A stretch of DNA of 64,000 nucleotides from assembly GCA_916613615.1 (NCBI GenBank), contig OU744721.1:70933060-70997059 (forward strand), given 5' to 3'. Source of the DNA: Steromphala cineraria (taxonomy: Eukaryota > Mollusca > Gastropoda > Trochida > Trochidae). Shown here one piece after another: positions 12,986 to 24,200 of the stretch; the stretch's first letter is position 1; each line of letters opens with the position of its first letter. The notes under the pieces were generated by a model. It worked only from the letters and a program-made list of their open reading frames with translations, ran no database searches and was not told the origin of the DNA. The translations under genes and the position numbers were made by a program.

Positions 12986-13893
12986 CTTGATCAACTTTTG
13001 ATTTTAAAAGTACTTTTACATATTTTTGTTTCTTTAAATATTGTCTTTAATATAAAAAAAAGTCTTTCAAAAAAATTTATGAAGTTTTTTATTTGAATAT
13101 AGACCTTGATAAAATGATTTACATATTTGATGAAATACTGACTTCGGTGGAATTGTATGTGTTTGATAATATTGACTTTGATGAAAACGTGACTTTGAAG
13201 AGAAATTCCTTATGAAAAATATCATTGATTAAAAAATTTGAATTCTTTGTTACATGTTTGATAAAATAGTGACTTTGATATTAATTTTTTTTTTTAAATA
13301 AGTATCTCATGCAACGGGAACTTTGATTCGAAAAATGACTTTTATGAAATATTTTTACATGAAATATTGACTTTGATGGAATGGTATGGGGTTTGACGAA
13401 ATTTTGACTTTAATGGAATTGTAAGGTGTTTGATAAAATATTGACCTTGAAAAAGTGATTTTGATGAAAAAGTGCTTTTAAAGAGAAGTTACCTTTTGAA
13501 AAAAAAAGACTTTTATGAAAAGATTAGATTTTGTTACGTGTTTGATAAAAAAGAGACATTGATAATAAAAAAAGATTTTAGAAAAATAAGTTTGTTATGC
13601 AACGTGAACTTTGATTCGAAATATGACTTCGATGAAATATTTCAATATATACAAAATATTATGCAATTATTTCATTTGAATATAGACCTTGATGAAATGA
13701 TTTATATATTTGATGAAATATTGAGTTTGATCGAATTGTATGGTGTTTGAAGAGATATTGACTTTAATGGAATTGTATTGTGTTTGATGATTTAAAAGAA
13801 ATATTATATATACATTTATTAACATTTATTATGCAATGTGTTTTATGATTCGATGATTGATCTTGATGAAATGTTTTTACATCTGGGGTATAT
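12986..13893 (+). repeat. AT-rich left subterminal region with degenerate TTTGATGAAAT repeats
   Basis: About 900 bp of low-complexity sequence in which GACTTTGATGAAAT-like motifs recur irregularly. The right arm (26017-26905) read on the minus strand has the same character and nearly the same length. The open frame at 13472-13750 is a by-product of this composition. Confidence 0.7.
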
Positions 13894-16315
13894 CACAATC
13901 TGCAGATTGTGACATATTCCTAGATTGTTTAAACAATCTGCAGATTGTGAGACCTGCACAATCTGGGAATTATCATTTTTGGTCCAACTAAGGGAGTGGT
14001 GTTGTCAATTCCCAGATTGTGAATGGCTATAAGCAACTGTGTATGGAATGGAATAAAGGAGACGATTCCTAGATTGTGAAGGGTTCTTACGTGGTCTTTG
14101 GGTCCCTCTGACGGGGCAGTGTAGTCTATTCCCAGATTGTGATGGACTCTTAGTGACTTTCTATCTTTAATCTATATGGGAGTACATTCCTAGATTGTGA
14201 GGGGCTCTTACGTTGTCTTGGGGTCCCTCTGACGGGGCAGTGTTGTCTATTCCCAGATTGTGATGGACTCTAGTGACTTTCTATCTTTAATCTATTGAGT
14301 ATGGGGGTATATTCCTAGATTGTGAGGGGCTCTTACATGGTCTAGGGGTCCCTCTGACAGGGCAGTGTTGTCTATTCCCAGATTGTGATGGACTCTTAGT
14401 GACTTTCTATCTTTAATCTATTGAGTATGGGGGTATATTCCTAGATTGTGAGGGGCTCTTTCATGGTCTTGGGGTCCCTCTGACGGGCCAGTGTAGTCTA
14501 TTCCCAGATTGTGATGGACTCTTAGTGACTTTCTATCTTTAATCTATTGAGTATGGGGGTACATTCCTAGATTGTGAGCGGCTCTTACCTAGTCTTTGGG
14601 TCCCTCTGGCAGGGCAGTGTGGTCTATTCCCAGATTGTGATGGACTCTTATTGACTTTCTATCTTTAATCTATTGAGTATGGGGGTACATTACTAGATTG
14701 TGAGGGGCTCTTTCATGGTCTTGGGGTCCCTCTGACGGGCAAGTGTAGTCTATTCCCAGATTGTGATGGACTCTTAGTGACTTTCTATCTTTAATCTATT
14801 GAGTATGGGGGTATATTCCTAGATTGTGAGGGGCTCTTAGATGGTCTTGGGGTCCCTCTGACGGGACAGTGTTGTCTATTCCCAGATTGTGATGGACTCT
14901 TAGCGACTTTCTATCTTTAGTCTATGGTGTATAGGGGTATATTCCTAGATTGTGAAGGGCTCTAGGCGACTTTCTATCTTCATTCTATGGAGTATAGGTT
15001 TACATTCCTAGATTGTGAGCGGCTCTTACCTAGTCTTTTGGTCCCTCTGGCGGGGAAGTGTAGTCTATTCCCAGATTGTGATGGACTCTAGTGACTTTCT
15101 ATCTTTAATCTATTGAGTATGGGGGTATATTCCTAGATTGTGAGGGGCTCTTACATGGTCTAGGGGTCCCTCGGACAGGGCAGTGTTGTCTATTCCCAGA
15201 TTGTGATGGACTCTTAGTGACTTTCTATCTTTAATCTATTGAGTATGGGGGTATATTCCTAAATTGTGAGGGGCTCTTTCATGGTCTTGGGGTCCCTCTG
15301 ACAGGGCAGTGTTGTCTATTCCCAGATTGTGATGGACTCTTAGTGACTTTCTATCTTTAATCTATTGAGTATGGGGGTATATTACTAGATTGTGAGGGGC
15401 TCTTACATGGTCTTGGGGTCCCTCTGACGGGCCAGTGTAGTCTATTCCCGGATTGTGATGGACTCTTAGTGACTTTCTATCTTTAATCTATTGAGTATGG
15501 GGGTATATTCCTAGATTGTGAGGGGCTCTTACATGGTCTTGGGGTCCCTCTGACGGGGCAGTGTTGTCTATTCCCAGATTGTGATGGACTCTTAGCGACT
15601 TTCTATCTTCAGTCTATGGAGTATAGGGTTACATTCCTAGATTGTGAGCGGCTCTTACCTAGTCTTTTGGTCCCTCTAACGGGGCAGTGTTGTCTATTCC
15701 CAGATTGTGATGGACTCTTAGTGACTTTCTAGCTTTAATCTATTGAGTATAGTGTTACATTCCAAGATTGTGAGGGGCTCTTACATGGTCTTGGGGTCCC
15801 TCTGACGGGCCAGTGTAGTCTATTCCCAGATTGTGATGGACTCTTAGCGACTTTCTATCTTCATTCTATGGAGTATAGGGTTACATTCCTAGATTGTGAG
15901 CGGCTCTTACCTAGTCTGTGGGTCCCTCTGGCGGGGCAGTGTGGTCTATTCCCAGATTGTGAAGGGCTAGAGCGGTTTTCTATCATCAATTTATGTAATA
16001 TAGAGAACGATTCTTAGATTGTGAAGGGCTCATCGTTGGTATTAGTGTCCAATTGACGGTTAGTATGGTCCATTCCCAAATCGTCTTCATTTCAAGCAAT
16101 ATAGGGGTAAATTCCTAGATTGTGAAGGGCTCTTAGCTTGTCATGATGTCCAACTGACGTAGAGGTGTTGTCCATTTCAATATTGTGAAGGACTGGGAGC
16201 TATTTTCTTTGTTCACGAAATGGTGTATTTGGTGATTCCGAGGTTGTGAAGGAATGTGTGCATATTTTTTAGAACAAAAACTATTTAATTATTACGATAA
16301 AATCCTGGGATTGTG
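13894..16315 (+). repeat. Left 63-bp tandem array (about 38 units)
   Basis: Units alternate between one beginning ATTCCTAGATTGTGAGGGGC and one beginning ATTCCCAGATTGTGATGG. Each is 63 bp, giving a 126-bp two-unit period. At the outer edge the motif appears as palindromes (CACAATCTGCAGATTGTG at 13894-13911). Toward the inner edge the units decay, yet the core recurs near 16010, 16072, 16111, 16174, 16235 and 16301, spaced mostly 61-66 bp with one 39-bp gap. The array is the mirror counterpart of 21298-26016, whose units share the core but have only weakly alignable spacers. Confidence 0.95.
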
Positions 16316-17157
16316 AACGGTTATGTGTGTGTCTTTTGAAGGCAGATTTTAGAATATTGAAATCAATAATCGAAAATATATTGTCTGATAGAAAGGATAG
16401 TTAGCGGTTATTATTATTATCAACGCCCGTCTGTATTACTTTTTCAGTGTTTAGAATTGTTTTACCTAAGTAAATACCTTTTAAGAGCCAATTATTAAGG
16501 CACAAATAAATTGTTGGTACTAAACAATTTTCAATGCAGTTTCTTGGGAATACTGTACTCTGTTTACCGTCTTTGACATTTACTGGTTATCATTATAGAT
16601 ATACTTCAAATTCATATTTTTTAGGATTTGAATTTAAGAACCTTGATTTGGCGGAATGAAGAAAGACCAGTTCAATAGAGCAGTGACATGTGCCAACAAT
16701 ACATGTATTTGACTTCACATTTGACTATATCATTTAAGAGAAACTTATTTTGAAATTTTGAATACAATCTTTATCATTTCTATGTGAAATGTCATAATCT
16801 TTCAACTACATGTATGTGTAATCTTGTGATCTCTGTGGCAAATGTTTGATTGATCATACCCCACTACGCCAGTTTCTTTGTTCGGGGATTAATTAAGAAT
16901 TAACGAAGTAACAAGTGGGGATTAATTAGGATTAATTAAGGGACTGGCAGAGGATTAATTTACAGTTCACTGAAAGACAGTTCGCCCGTTCGATTCAATA
17001 TTTTATTCAGTTTTACATTCATACACATTATTATAATAAATACATTTTCAATGATATACAAGCAGTGTCAGTAATCAGTCAGTAATAAACATTTTCATGT
17101 AAAATATATATCATTCTCCATCAGCATTAATAATAGAGTAATTATGGGTATATTTAC
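16316..17157. other. MULE core, left side; no gene
   Basis: AT-rich sequence without a coding signal. GGGGATTAATTA-type repeats occur at 16893-16962. On the minus strand AATAAA (complement of 17002-17007) lies about 150 bp beyond the transposase exon end and could be its polyadenylation signal. No downstream exon carrying the rest of the transposase was found. Confidence 0.4.
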
Positions 17158-17696
17158 CTGCAGACCAGCTTTCTGTGCTCCTTTCCAGACAGCTCGTCGG
17201 AAATGGAACATACAACCCTTCAGGTTGCACTCGAAGACACTGGAAGCAGCATTCTGGGCAGCAACTTCAAAGTCTGTGATGATCGTGTCGGGGTTCAGGT
17301 TGATGTCGCGTTCTGCTGCCTTCTGCTTCAGGATGGTGAAGAGTTGCATGTAGGTCGACTGTTTCTTGTCGGGTAGAAGAGCGTAGACCAATGGAACAAT
17401 CTTGTTGTGTACAGATGCATGGATGGTGTACATCTGGTAGAACAGTGATGGACATGTGTTGAAAGTACCATCACATAGGTAGGTGCCTGCTGCTGCAAGA
17501 TGTCTCAGGTTGTCCAACGTTGCAAAAATCATGAATTTGTTGTCCTCGCCGCTTGTTGTCTTCTGGTACTATTCGGGTAGGTTGATGTTGGTCCTCAACT
17601 TTGGAAGAACTGGCAGTGTCTTCGCTCTCGATCGGTACAGGGAAGAGTCTGAGTGGTATAAGGGAATATGCTGCGCGAATTCCTCTTGGCCAACCC
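17158..17696 (-). pseudogene. MULE transposase, catalytic-domain exon (decayed)
   Basis: This exon is bounded by a plausible acceptor (TTTTGTTTTCAG before 17696) and donor (CTGCAG/GTAAAT at 17158/17157). It encodes LYRSRAKTLPVLPK, then MIFATLDNLRHLAAAGTYL, DGTFNTCPSLFYQMYTIHA and TDFEVAAQNAA, followed by GCMFHFRRAVW. These are the conserved MULE features: first catalytic Asp in DGTF, second in TDFE. The third catalytic residue normally lies about 100 residues further on and is missing. A TAG codon at 17569-17571 interrupts the frame upstream of MIFAT. If intron sequence is read through, the frame stops at 17095. The gene lies in the core between the two arrays, as expected for the element's own transposase. 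It is inactive as read here. Confidence 0.85.
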
Positions 17697-17789
17697 CTGA
17701 AAACAAAAGAGCAAAACGTTAGTTCTATACACTTTCACATTTGATCAATGACAGGCATTTTTAAGTATGCTAAATTTTAAATTATAAAA

Positions 17790-18146
17790 TTAGACTATAA
17801 ATGAAGAATAAACATTGCTTGATAACTTTGTTGGTATTGGTCTGTGGTCAGTCTTCACAAGATCCTTCAAATTCGATAGGAACTTGTCCACTGCAATCTT
17901 GTCGTTGTTGGCCTGATGGTTGTGACAATCTCTGTATGTGGTGATCAGGTTGTTGAGGGTGTCGATCGTTGATCTACAAGTAGCCTTACAGCATCTCCAA
18001 TGTATACTTTCTCCTTTCCTGGTCCTGATTCTAAACTTATGTCCTCTGTACACTAAATTCTGACCACCACGAGCATTTGGGATGAAGCTAACATCTACCT
18101 GAACGTTTGCCATTTTGTGATATCTGACATAGGACAGTGGTCCCAT
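17790..18146 (-). pseudogene. FLYWCH zinc-finger exon of the MULE transposase
   Basis: The 118-codon frame starts at 18146, or more likely at the ATG at 18113 (MANVQVDVSFIPNARGG). It continues with a FLYWCH pattern: an aromatic/RGG segment, LVYRGHKFRIRTRKG, then HWRCCKATC, a TIDTLNN stretch and CHNH. Cys and His spacing fits the C2H2-type FLYWCH fold that binds DNA in MULE-type transposases and in host proteins derived from them. It lies about 90 bp upstream of the catalytic exon on the same strand and would join it by splicing. The donor is not clear: the frame runs to a stop at 17790. It is probably the DNA-binding half of a single transposase, directed at terminal or subterminal sites. Confidence 0.8.
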
Positions 18147-18283
18147 ATATCTGTAGTTTCCAATGAAAGGAATTCACCACTCATAATAAATTGCTCATCA
18201 AAATGGTTAATATAAAAGTTCACATGTCATATGATGAACACAGTTCACATATCACCTAGGCTGACACCAACTGGCACACTTAA

Positions 18284-18350
18284 TTAAGCCAATCAGTGTC
18301 GTTAATTATAATCCGATATTTTGTCCTGCTCCCATACACAGTATAAAAAG
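18284..18350 (+). promoter_or_regulatory. CCAAT and TATA motifs, plus strand
   Basis: GCCAATCAG (CCAAT at 18289) is followed about 50 bp later by TATAAAAAG at 18342-18350, the usual promoter spacing. The orientation is away from the transposase exons, and no plus-strand gene follows for more than 1 kb, so its target is unknown. It may be coincidental in AT-rich DNA. Confidence 0.3.
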
Positions 18351-18399
18351 CTGTTAAAAGTCAGCACCCAGCCATAAGGCTTACGAGACACAAACATAC

Positions 18400-18780
18400 A
18401 ATTACAATTACAAATTCATAACAAATACAACAATACATTTGCATTCGTCAGATTTCGCACCACCTTTCACCACATTACCCATCCTTACCCCACCCCCACA
18501 TACACTCTCCATACATTACTGCACTCATAAGATTATTAAGAAACCACGATATACAGCGCATCCTCTCAGTCAAACACAGACTCATACAGTACACATTCGC
18601 CCCTCTCTCCCACATACACACCCTTTCAATCAAACATAAACACAGACAGTACCCACACGACTCCCGACCCCCACACATGCGCACATAAACTCACCCCTCG
18701 CTTACTCGTTCGCTCATTATGACCCAAAACTGATTCATACCAAATTTAAAACCAAAAACAACACACCCACTCTCAGTCTC
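18400..18780. repeat. A/C-rich low-complexity tract
   Basis: The plus strand is strongly depleted in G and rich in CACAC, ACCCC and CTCTC runs between about 18450 and 18780. Open frames here are compositional artefacts. Confidence 0.6.
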
Positions 18781-18891
18781 ACATACACTTACATATAATA
18801 CAACACATGCTAATAAAACAATTCATGTTAAAAGTATTATTAAAAAAATGCCTTACATTTATGATATTATTTGTTGGAATGATTATTATGT

Positions 18892-19461
18892 TTACAACCT
18901 CCTCGAACGACGAAGTTGGTACATGTTGCTTACAGTAGCGGCTAAAGATTTAGATAGCTGAGAATTTTGCATTAAATATATTAATTTATCAGTAGTGCTA
19001 AACAAGAGAAAATCACAATTCAAATCTGTAGCTTGCTTCCATAATCCTGAACGGATATTCTTATATAGATGGCATTCTCCAAGAAAATGGATTTCGTTTT
19101 CCACAACCTTTGCATCACACAATAAACACAGACGATCATGTAACGGGGTAGGTGGGCGATTAAATCTTCCAACCTCAATGTCTAAAGGCAAACTTCCACA
19201 TCTCCATTTAGCCAACAGGCTGCGATGTTGTCGATTTGTAACTTGAGTAAGATACGCTTCTGCATTTGGGCTAGATTTAAACATTCTATAAGTCCTCAAC
19301 TTATTTCCGTTTAACAGACCTCTATCATTCCACATCTCGTGCCACCAATTTTCAGTGTCTAAACCAGCTAAACGATCTTTGATCAGCTGAAAATCCTGTA
19401 ATGTTAGCGATTTAGCGTCCGTTATGTTCAAATGGAGGGATTGTATAACATGACACGGTAT
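18892..19461 (-). pseudogene. LINE ORF2 C-terminal fragment
   Basis: The ~180-codon frame contains the typical end of an APE-type LINE ORF2: a basic region (RQHRSLLAKWRCGSLPLDIE), GRFNRPPTPLHDRLC and a Cys-His cluster, CLLCDAKVVENEIHFLGEC (C-x2-C-x9-H-x4-C). This pattern is found after the reverse transcriptase domain in CR1/L2/Jockey-type elements. No reverse transcriptase is present upstream on this strand; in-frame stops appear beyond about 19461. It is therefore a 5'-truncated copy inside the MULE core. The similar cluster in the full LINE at 32547-37130 is only distantly related. Confidence 0.8.
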
Positions 19462-19988
19462 AAATTATTATTGATAGATAAAACTATTGCATCAGTTTAA
19501 AGTGGAAATATTTTTAAAAGATATCTTTAAGTTTAGCTTCAACTAAGCATATAGAAGAATGCGACTTCTATGGATTGTCGCCGAAGTCAATCGATAATAT
19601 CATTATAATAATAACATTTAGCTATCTTAACAGTAACACCATATCACGTTTTGAGGAAACTATACACATACGATATTTCTATCATGAATGTATTCTTGCT
19701 TGTTTATATCACCTTTTTGCATTACAAATCAAAATAAAATGTCACACATACATGCATGTTGTATAACAATTTTGTAAGTTAACAGTTAAGTAACAGTTAC
19801 TATGATGTCACAAAATGTCTCGATTTACTAAAAGGCACTGAGCAAAGTTTTGTTAGATTTTGGTCACCTTTGCATTTGTTGTTAAGTTGAATTACACTTT
19901 CCCTTTGATTTTGTATATGTTTTATATCTTTTGTATGCAACTGTACTGAATTATTTGCCACTTCCTGTACTATGACGTATGCCTGTAA

Positions 19989-20276
19989 AGAAAAATATGG
20001 AAAAACAAAAATCTCAATTCACATTTATCTGATAGAGGGTTGTCAAAAAGCCGTGCCTGTTCTTGTGGAAACATTCGGGAGGATCCTTTTCATTATTTTT
20101 TTAAATGCCAATTATATGATATATTCCGATCAAATCAATACTTTGTTAAAAACGGTATAACATTAAATCTGTCCTTAGCGACGACAAATCCTTGTCACAG
20201 AGTGAATGAATCCCTATTAATATCTATATACCATTTCATAAATGATACCAACCGATTTTTAATTTCTCTCCTATAA
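19989..20276 (+). pseudogene. LINE ORF2 C-terminal fragment, opposite orientation
   Basis: The frame reads LNSHLSDRGLSKSRACSCG, then EDPFHYFFKCQLYDIFR, a C-x-C-x8-H-x4-C cluster of the kind that ends CR1/Jockey-like ORF2 proteins. It is open from 19989 and stops at 20276. No reverse transcriptase precedes it. It converges with the minus-strand fragment at 18892-19461, and the two appear to be separate 5'-truncated insertions in the MULE core. Confidence 0.7.
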
Positions 20277-21297
20277 TCTGTACCAAGTGCAAATGTAGAC
20301 AAAGTTGAATATTAATTTGAGTTTTCTATGAATAATTGCAAATTTTGTATTTCCACCAATGCATTTGATATCTGAATCGTTTTATGTTTTTCAGGAGAAG
20401 CATTTATATAGGCATTTGTTGCCTGTTTGCTAATCCTTTTCCCCTATTATATATATATTCTGAATGTTGTGTATTTTGTATATGTTATATGGAAATAAAA
20501 TACTGTTTAAATCAAATGTCACAACATTTTTATAACTCATCACTAAGAGCAAGAACATATTTTTTCATTAGATCACACATCTAAACCAAAACAGATATAT
20601 TTGTCCATTTTTAATATGTCACGGTTTGTATTGATTTAACACTTCTAATTGATAGCACAAAGGACTGATTCACACACTACAATTGGTCATTTTTGGCGAC
20701 GGTGTAGATCCTAGGTGAGAGTTTCTACATTTTACTGGTCGATTGATATAGATAGCATTTGATGATTAAATGGAATTATGAAATAAAATACGTAAAAGAA
20801 TTTTTCAGGAAATGAAAGCAACGTACATAAGTAAACATTGATACTTTAATCTACATGACTTAAGATACATCTATACAAAAAAATAAACAATAAATAAATA
20901 CCTGAAAATAGAGAGGATTCTTCTCACTCTTCTAAACAAAAAAACGCATTGATGTGGGAATTAATATTTTACAGAACCACCTTACAATCATAGCCAAGGT
21001 CATACTAAGCTACAGTACTTAACACCATCTAAGTTTTTGTAAGCACAAAGCAAACACATCTAATTTTGTATGATATTGTATAATACTTTTGTTCAGCATA
21101 TGATATAGTTTGTGACTTTTTACTGTGACCCTTCTGCTGTGAGTTATTCTATAATTTATTTTCCAGTAATTTCCCATTTTAATGTAATTCAATGTATCAT
21201 ATTTCTTTTTATTGACATGTCTATTTTAGCACGTTTAAAATGAAACGTTACATGTCCATATGTACTTTTATACATAACCTATGTATTTATAAACTCT
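20277..21297. other. MULE core, right side; no gene
   Basis: About 1 kb of AT-rich sequence between the LINE fragment and the right array. I see no transposase exon, splice-flanked frame or repeat here. Confidence 0.5.
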
Positions 21298-24200
21298 CAC
21301 AGTCGATCAGTAGAAATCAAAGTCGTGTACAAAGCCCTTCACAATCTAGGAATCGTCTCTGAATATTGTAAATAAAGACTCAAAGACCCACACATAGCCC
21401 CTCACAATCTGGGAATCGTCCCTTACAGTTATCCATTAAGTCTCAAAGTCGCGTATAAATCTCTTCACAATCTGAGAATCGTCTCTCACAGTCGATCAGT
21501 AGGACTCAAAGTAGCTTAAAAAGCCCTTCACAATCTTGGAATCGTCCCTAACAGTTATTCAGTAAGTGTCAAAGTCGTGTACAAAGTCCTTCGCAATCTG
21601 AGAATCGTCTCTCATAGTCGACCAGTAGGACTCAAAGTCAGGTTAAAAGCCCCTTGCAATCTGAGAATCGTCTCTCATAGTCGACCAGTAGGACTCAAAG
21701 TCGGAATAAAAGCCCCTCACAATCTGGGAATCGTCCCTAACAGTTATTCAGTAAGTGTCAAAGTTGTGTACAAAGCTTTTCACAATCTGAGAATCGTCTC
21801 TCACAGTCGATCAGTAGGACTCAAAGTCGCGTAAAAAGCCATTCACAATCTGGGAATAGTCCCTTACAGTTATTCATTTAGTCTCAAAGTCGCGTACAAA
21901 GTCCCTCACTATCGGGGAAACGTCCCTTACAGTTATTCATTAAGTCTCAAAGTCGCGTACAAAGCCCTTCACAATCTGAGAATCGTCTCTCAAAGTCGAT
22001 AAGTGGGATTCAAAGTCGCGTAAAAAGCCCCTCACAATCTGAGAATCGTCTCTCATAGTCGACCAGTAGGACTCAAAGTCGGGTTTAAAGCCCTTCACAA
22101 TCTGGGAATCGTCTCTCATAGTCGACCAGTAGGACTCAAAGTCGGGTTTAAAGCCCTTCACAATCTGGGAATCGTCTCTCATAGTCGACCAGTAGGACTC
22201 AAAGTCGGGTTTAAAGCCCCTCACAATCTGAGAATCGTCTCTCATAGTCGACCAGTGCGACTCAAAGTAGCTTAAAAAGCCCTTCACAATCTTGGAATCG
22301 TCCCTTACAGTTATTCAGTAAGTGTCAAAGTTGTGTACAAAGCTTTTCACAATCTGAGAATCGTCTCTCACAGTCGATCAGTAGGACTCAAAGTCGCGTA
22401 AAAAGCCATTCACAATCTGGGAATAGTCCCTTACAGTTATTCATTTAGTCTCAAAGTCGCGTACAAAGTCCCTCACTATCTGGGAAACGTCCCTTACAGT
22501 TATTCATTAAGTCTCAAAGTCGCGTACAAAGCCCTTCACAATCTGAGAATCGTCTCTCAAAGTCGATAAGTGGGATTCAAAGTCGCGTAAAAAGCCCCTC
22601 ACAATCTGAGAATCGTCTCTCATAGTCGACAAGTAGGACTCAAAGTCGGGTTTAAAGCCCTTCACAATCTGGGAATCGTCTCTCATAGTCGACCAGTAGG
22701 ACTCAAAGTCGGGTTTAAAGCCCTTCACAATCTGGGAATCGTCTCTCATAGTCGACCAGTAGGACTCAAAGTCGGAATAAAAGCCCCTCACAATCTGGGA
22801 ATCGTCCCTAACAGTTATTCAGTAAGTGTCAAAGTTGTGTACAAAGCTTTTCACAATCTGAGAATCGTCTCTCACAGTCGATCAGTAGGACTCAAAGTCG
22901 CGTAAAAAGCCATTCACAATCTGGGAATAGTCCCTTACAGTTATTCATTAAGTCTCAAAGTCGCGTACAAAGCCCTTCACAATCTGAGAATCGTCTCTCA
23001 AAGTCGATAAGTGGGATTCAAAGTCGCGTAAAAAGCCCCTCACAATCTGAGAATCGTCTCTCATAGTCGACAAGTAGGACTCAAAGTCGGGTTTAAAGCC
23101 CTTCACAATCTGGGAATCGTCTCTCATAGTCGACCAGTAGGACTCAAAGTCGGGTTTAAAGCCCTTCACAATCTGGGAATCGTCTCTCATAGTCGACCAG
23201 TAGGACTCAAAGTCGGGTTTAAAGCCCCTCACAATCTGAGAATCGTCTCTCATAGTCGACCAGTACGACTCAAAGTAGCTTAAAAAGCCCTTCACAATCT
23301 GGGAATAGTCCCTTACAGTTATTCATTTAGTCTCAAAGTCGCGTACAAAGTCCCTCACTATCTGGGAAACGTCCCATACAGTTATTCATTAAGTCTCAAA
23401 GTCGCGTACAAAGCCCTTCACAATCTGAGAATCGTCTCTCAAAGTCGATAAGTGGGATTCAAAGTCGCGTAAAAAGCCCCTCACAATCTGAGAATCGTCT
23501 CTCATAGTCGACCAGTAGGACTAAAAGTCGGGTTTAAAGCCCTTCACAATCTGGGAATCGTCTCTCATAGTCGACCAGTAGGACTCAAAGTCGGGTTTAA
23601 AGCCCTTCACAATCTGGGAATCGTCTCTCATAGTCGACCAGTAGGACTCAAAGTCGGGTTTAAAGCCCCTCACAATCTGAGAATCGTCTCTCATAGTCGA
23701 CCAGTACGACTCAAAGTAGCTTAAAAAGCCCTTCACAATCTGGGAATAGTCCCTTACAGTTATTCATTTAGTCTCAAAGTCGCGTACAAAGTCCCTCACT
23801 ATCTGGGAAACGTCCCTTACAGTTATTCATTAAGTCTCAAAGTCGCGTACAAAGCCCTTCACAATCTGAGAATCGTCTCTCAAAGTCGATAAGTGGGATT
23901 CAAAGTCGCGTAAAAAGCCCCTCACAATCTGAGAATCGTCTCTCATAGTCGACCAGTAGGACTCAAAGTCGGGTTTAAAGCCCTTCACAATCTGGGAATC
24001 GTCTCTCATAGTCGACCAGTAGGACTCAAAGTCGGGTTTAAAGCCCTTCACAATCTGGGAATCGTCTCTCATAGTCGACCAGTAGGACTCAAAGTCGGGT
24101 TTAAAGCCCCTCACAATCTGAGAATCGTCTCTCATAGTCGACCAGTGCGACTCAAAGTAGCTTAAAAAGCCCTTCACAATCTTGGAATCGTCCCTTACAG

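Noticed and set aside
13472..13750. 92-codon frame rich in Phe, Ile, Lys and Asp
   Set aside because: It lies in the AT-rich TTTGATGAAAT minisatellite of the MULE arm.
13894..16315. CRISPR-like look of regularly spaced motifs
   Set aside because: The spacers are themselves repeated, the setting is eukaryotic transposon DNA, and there are no cas genes.
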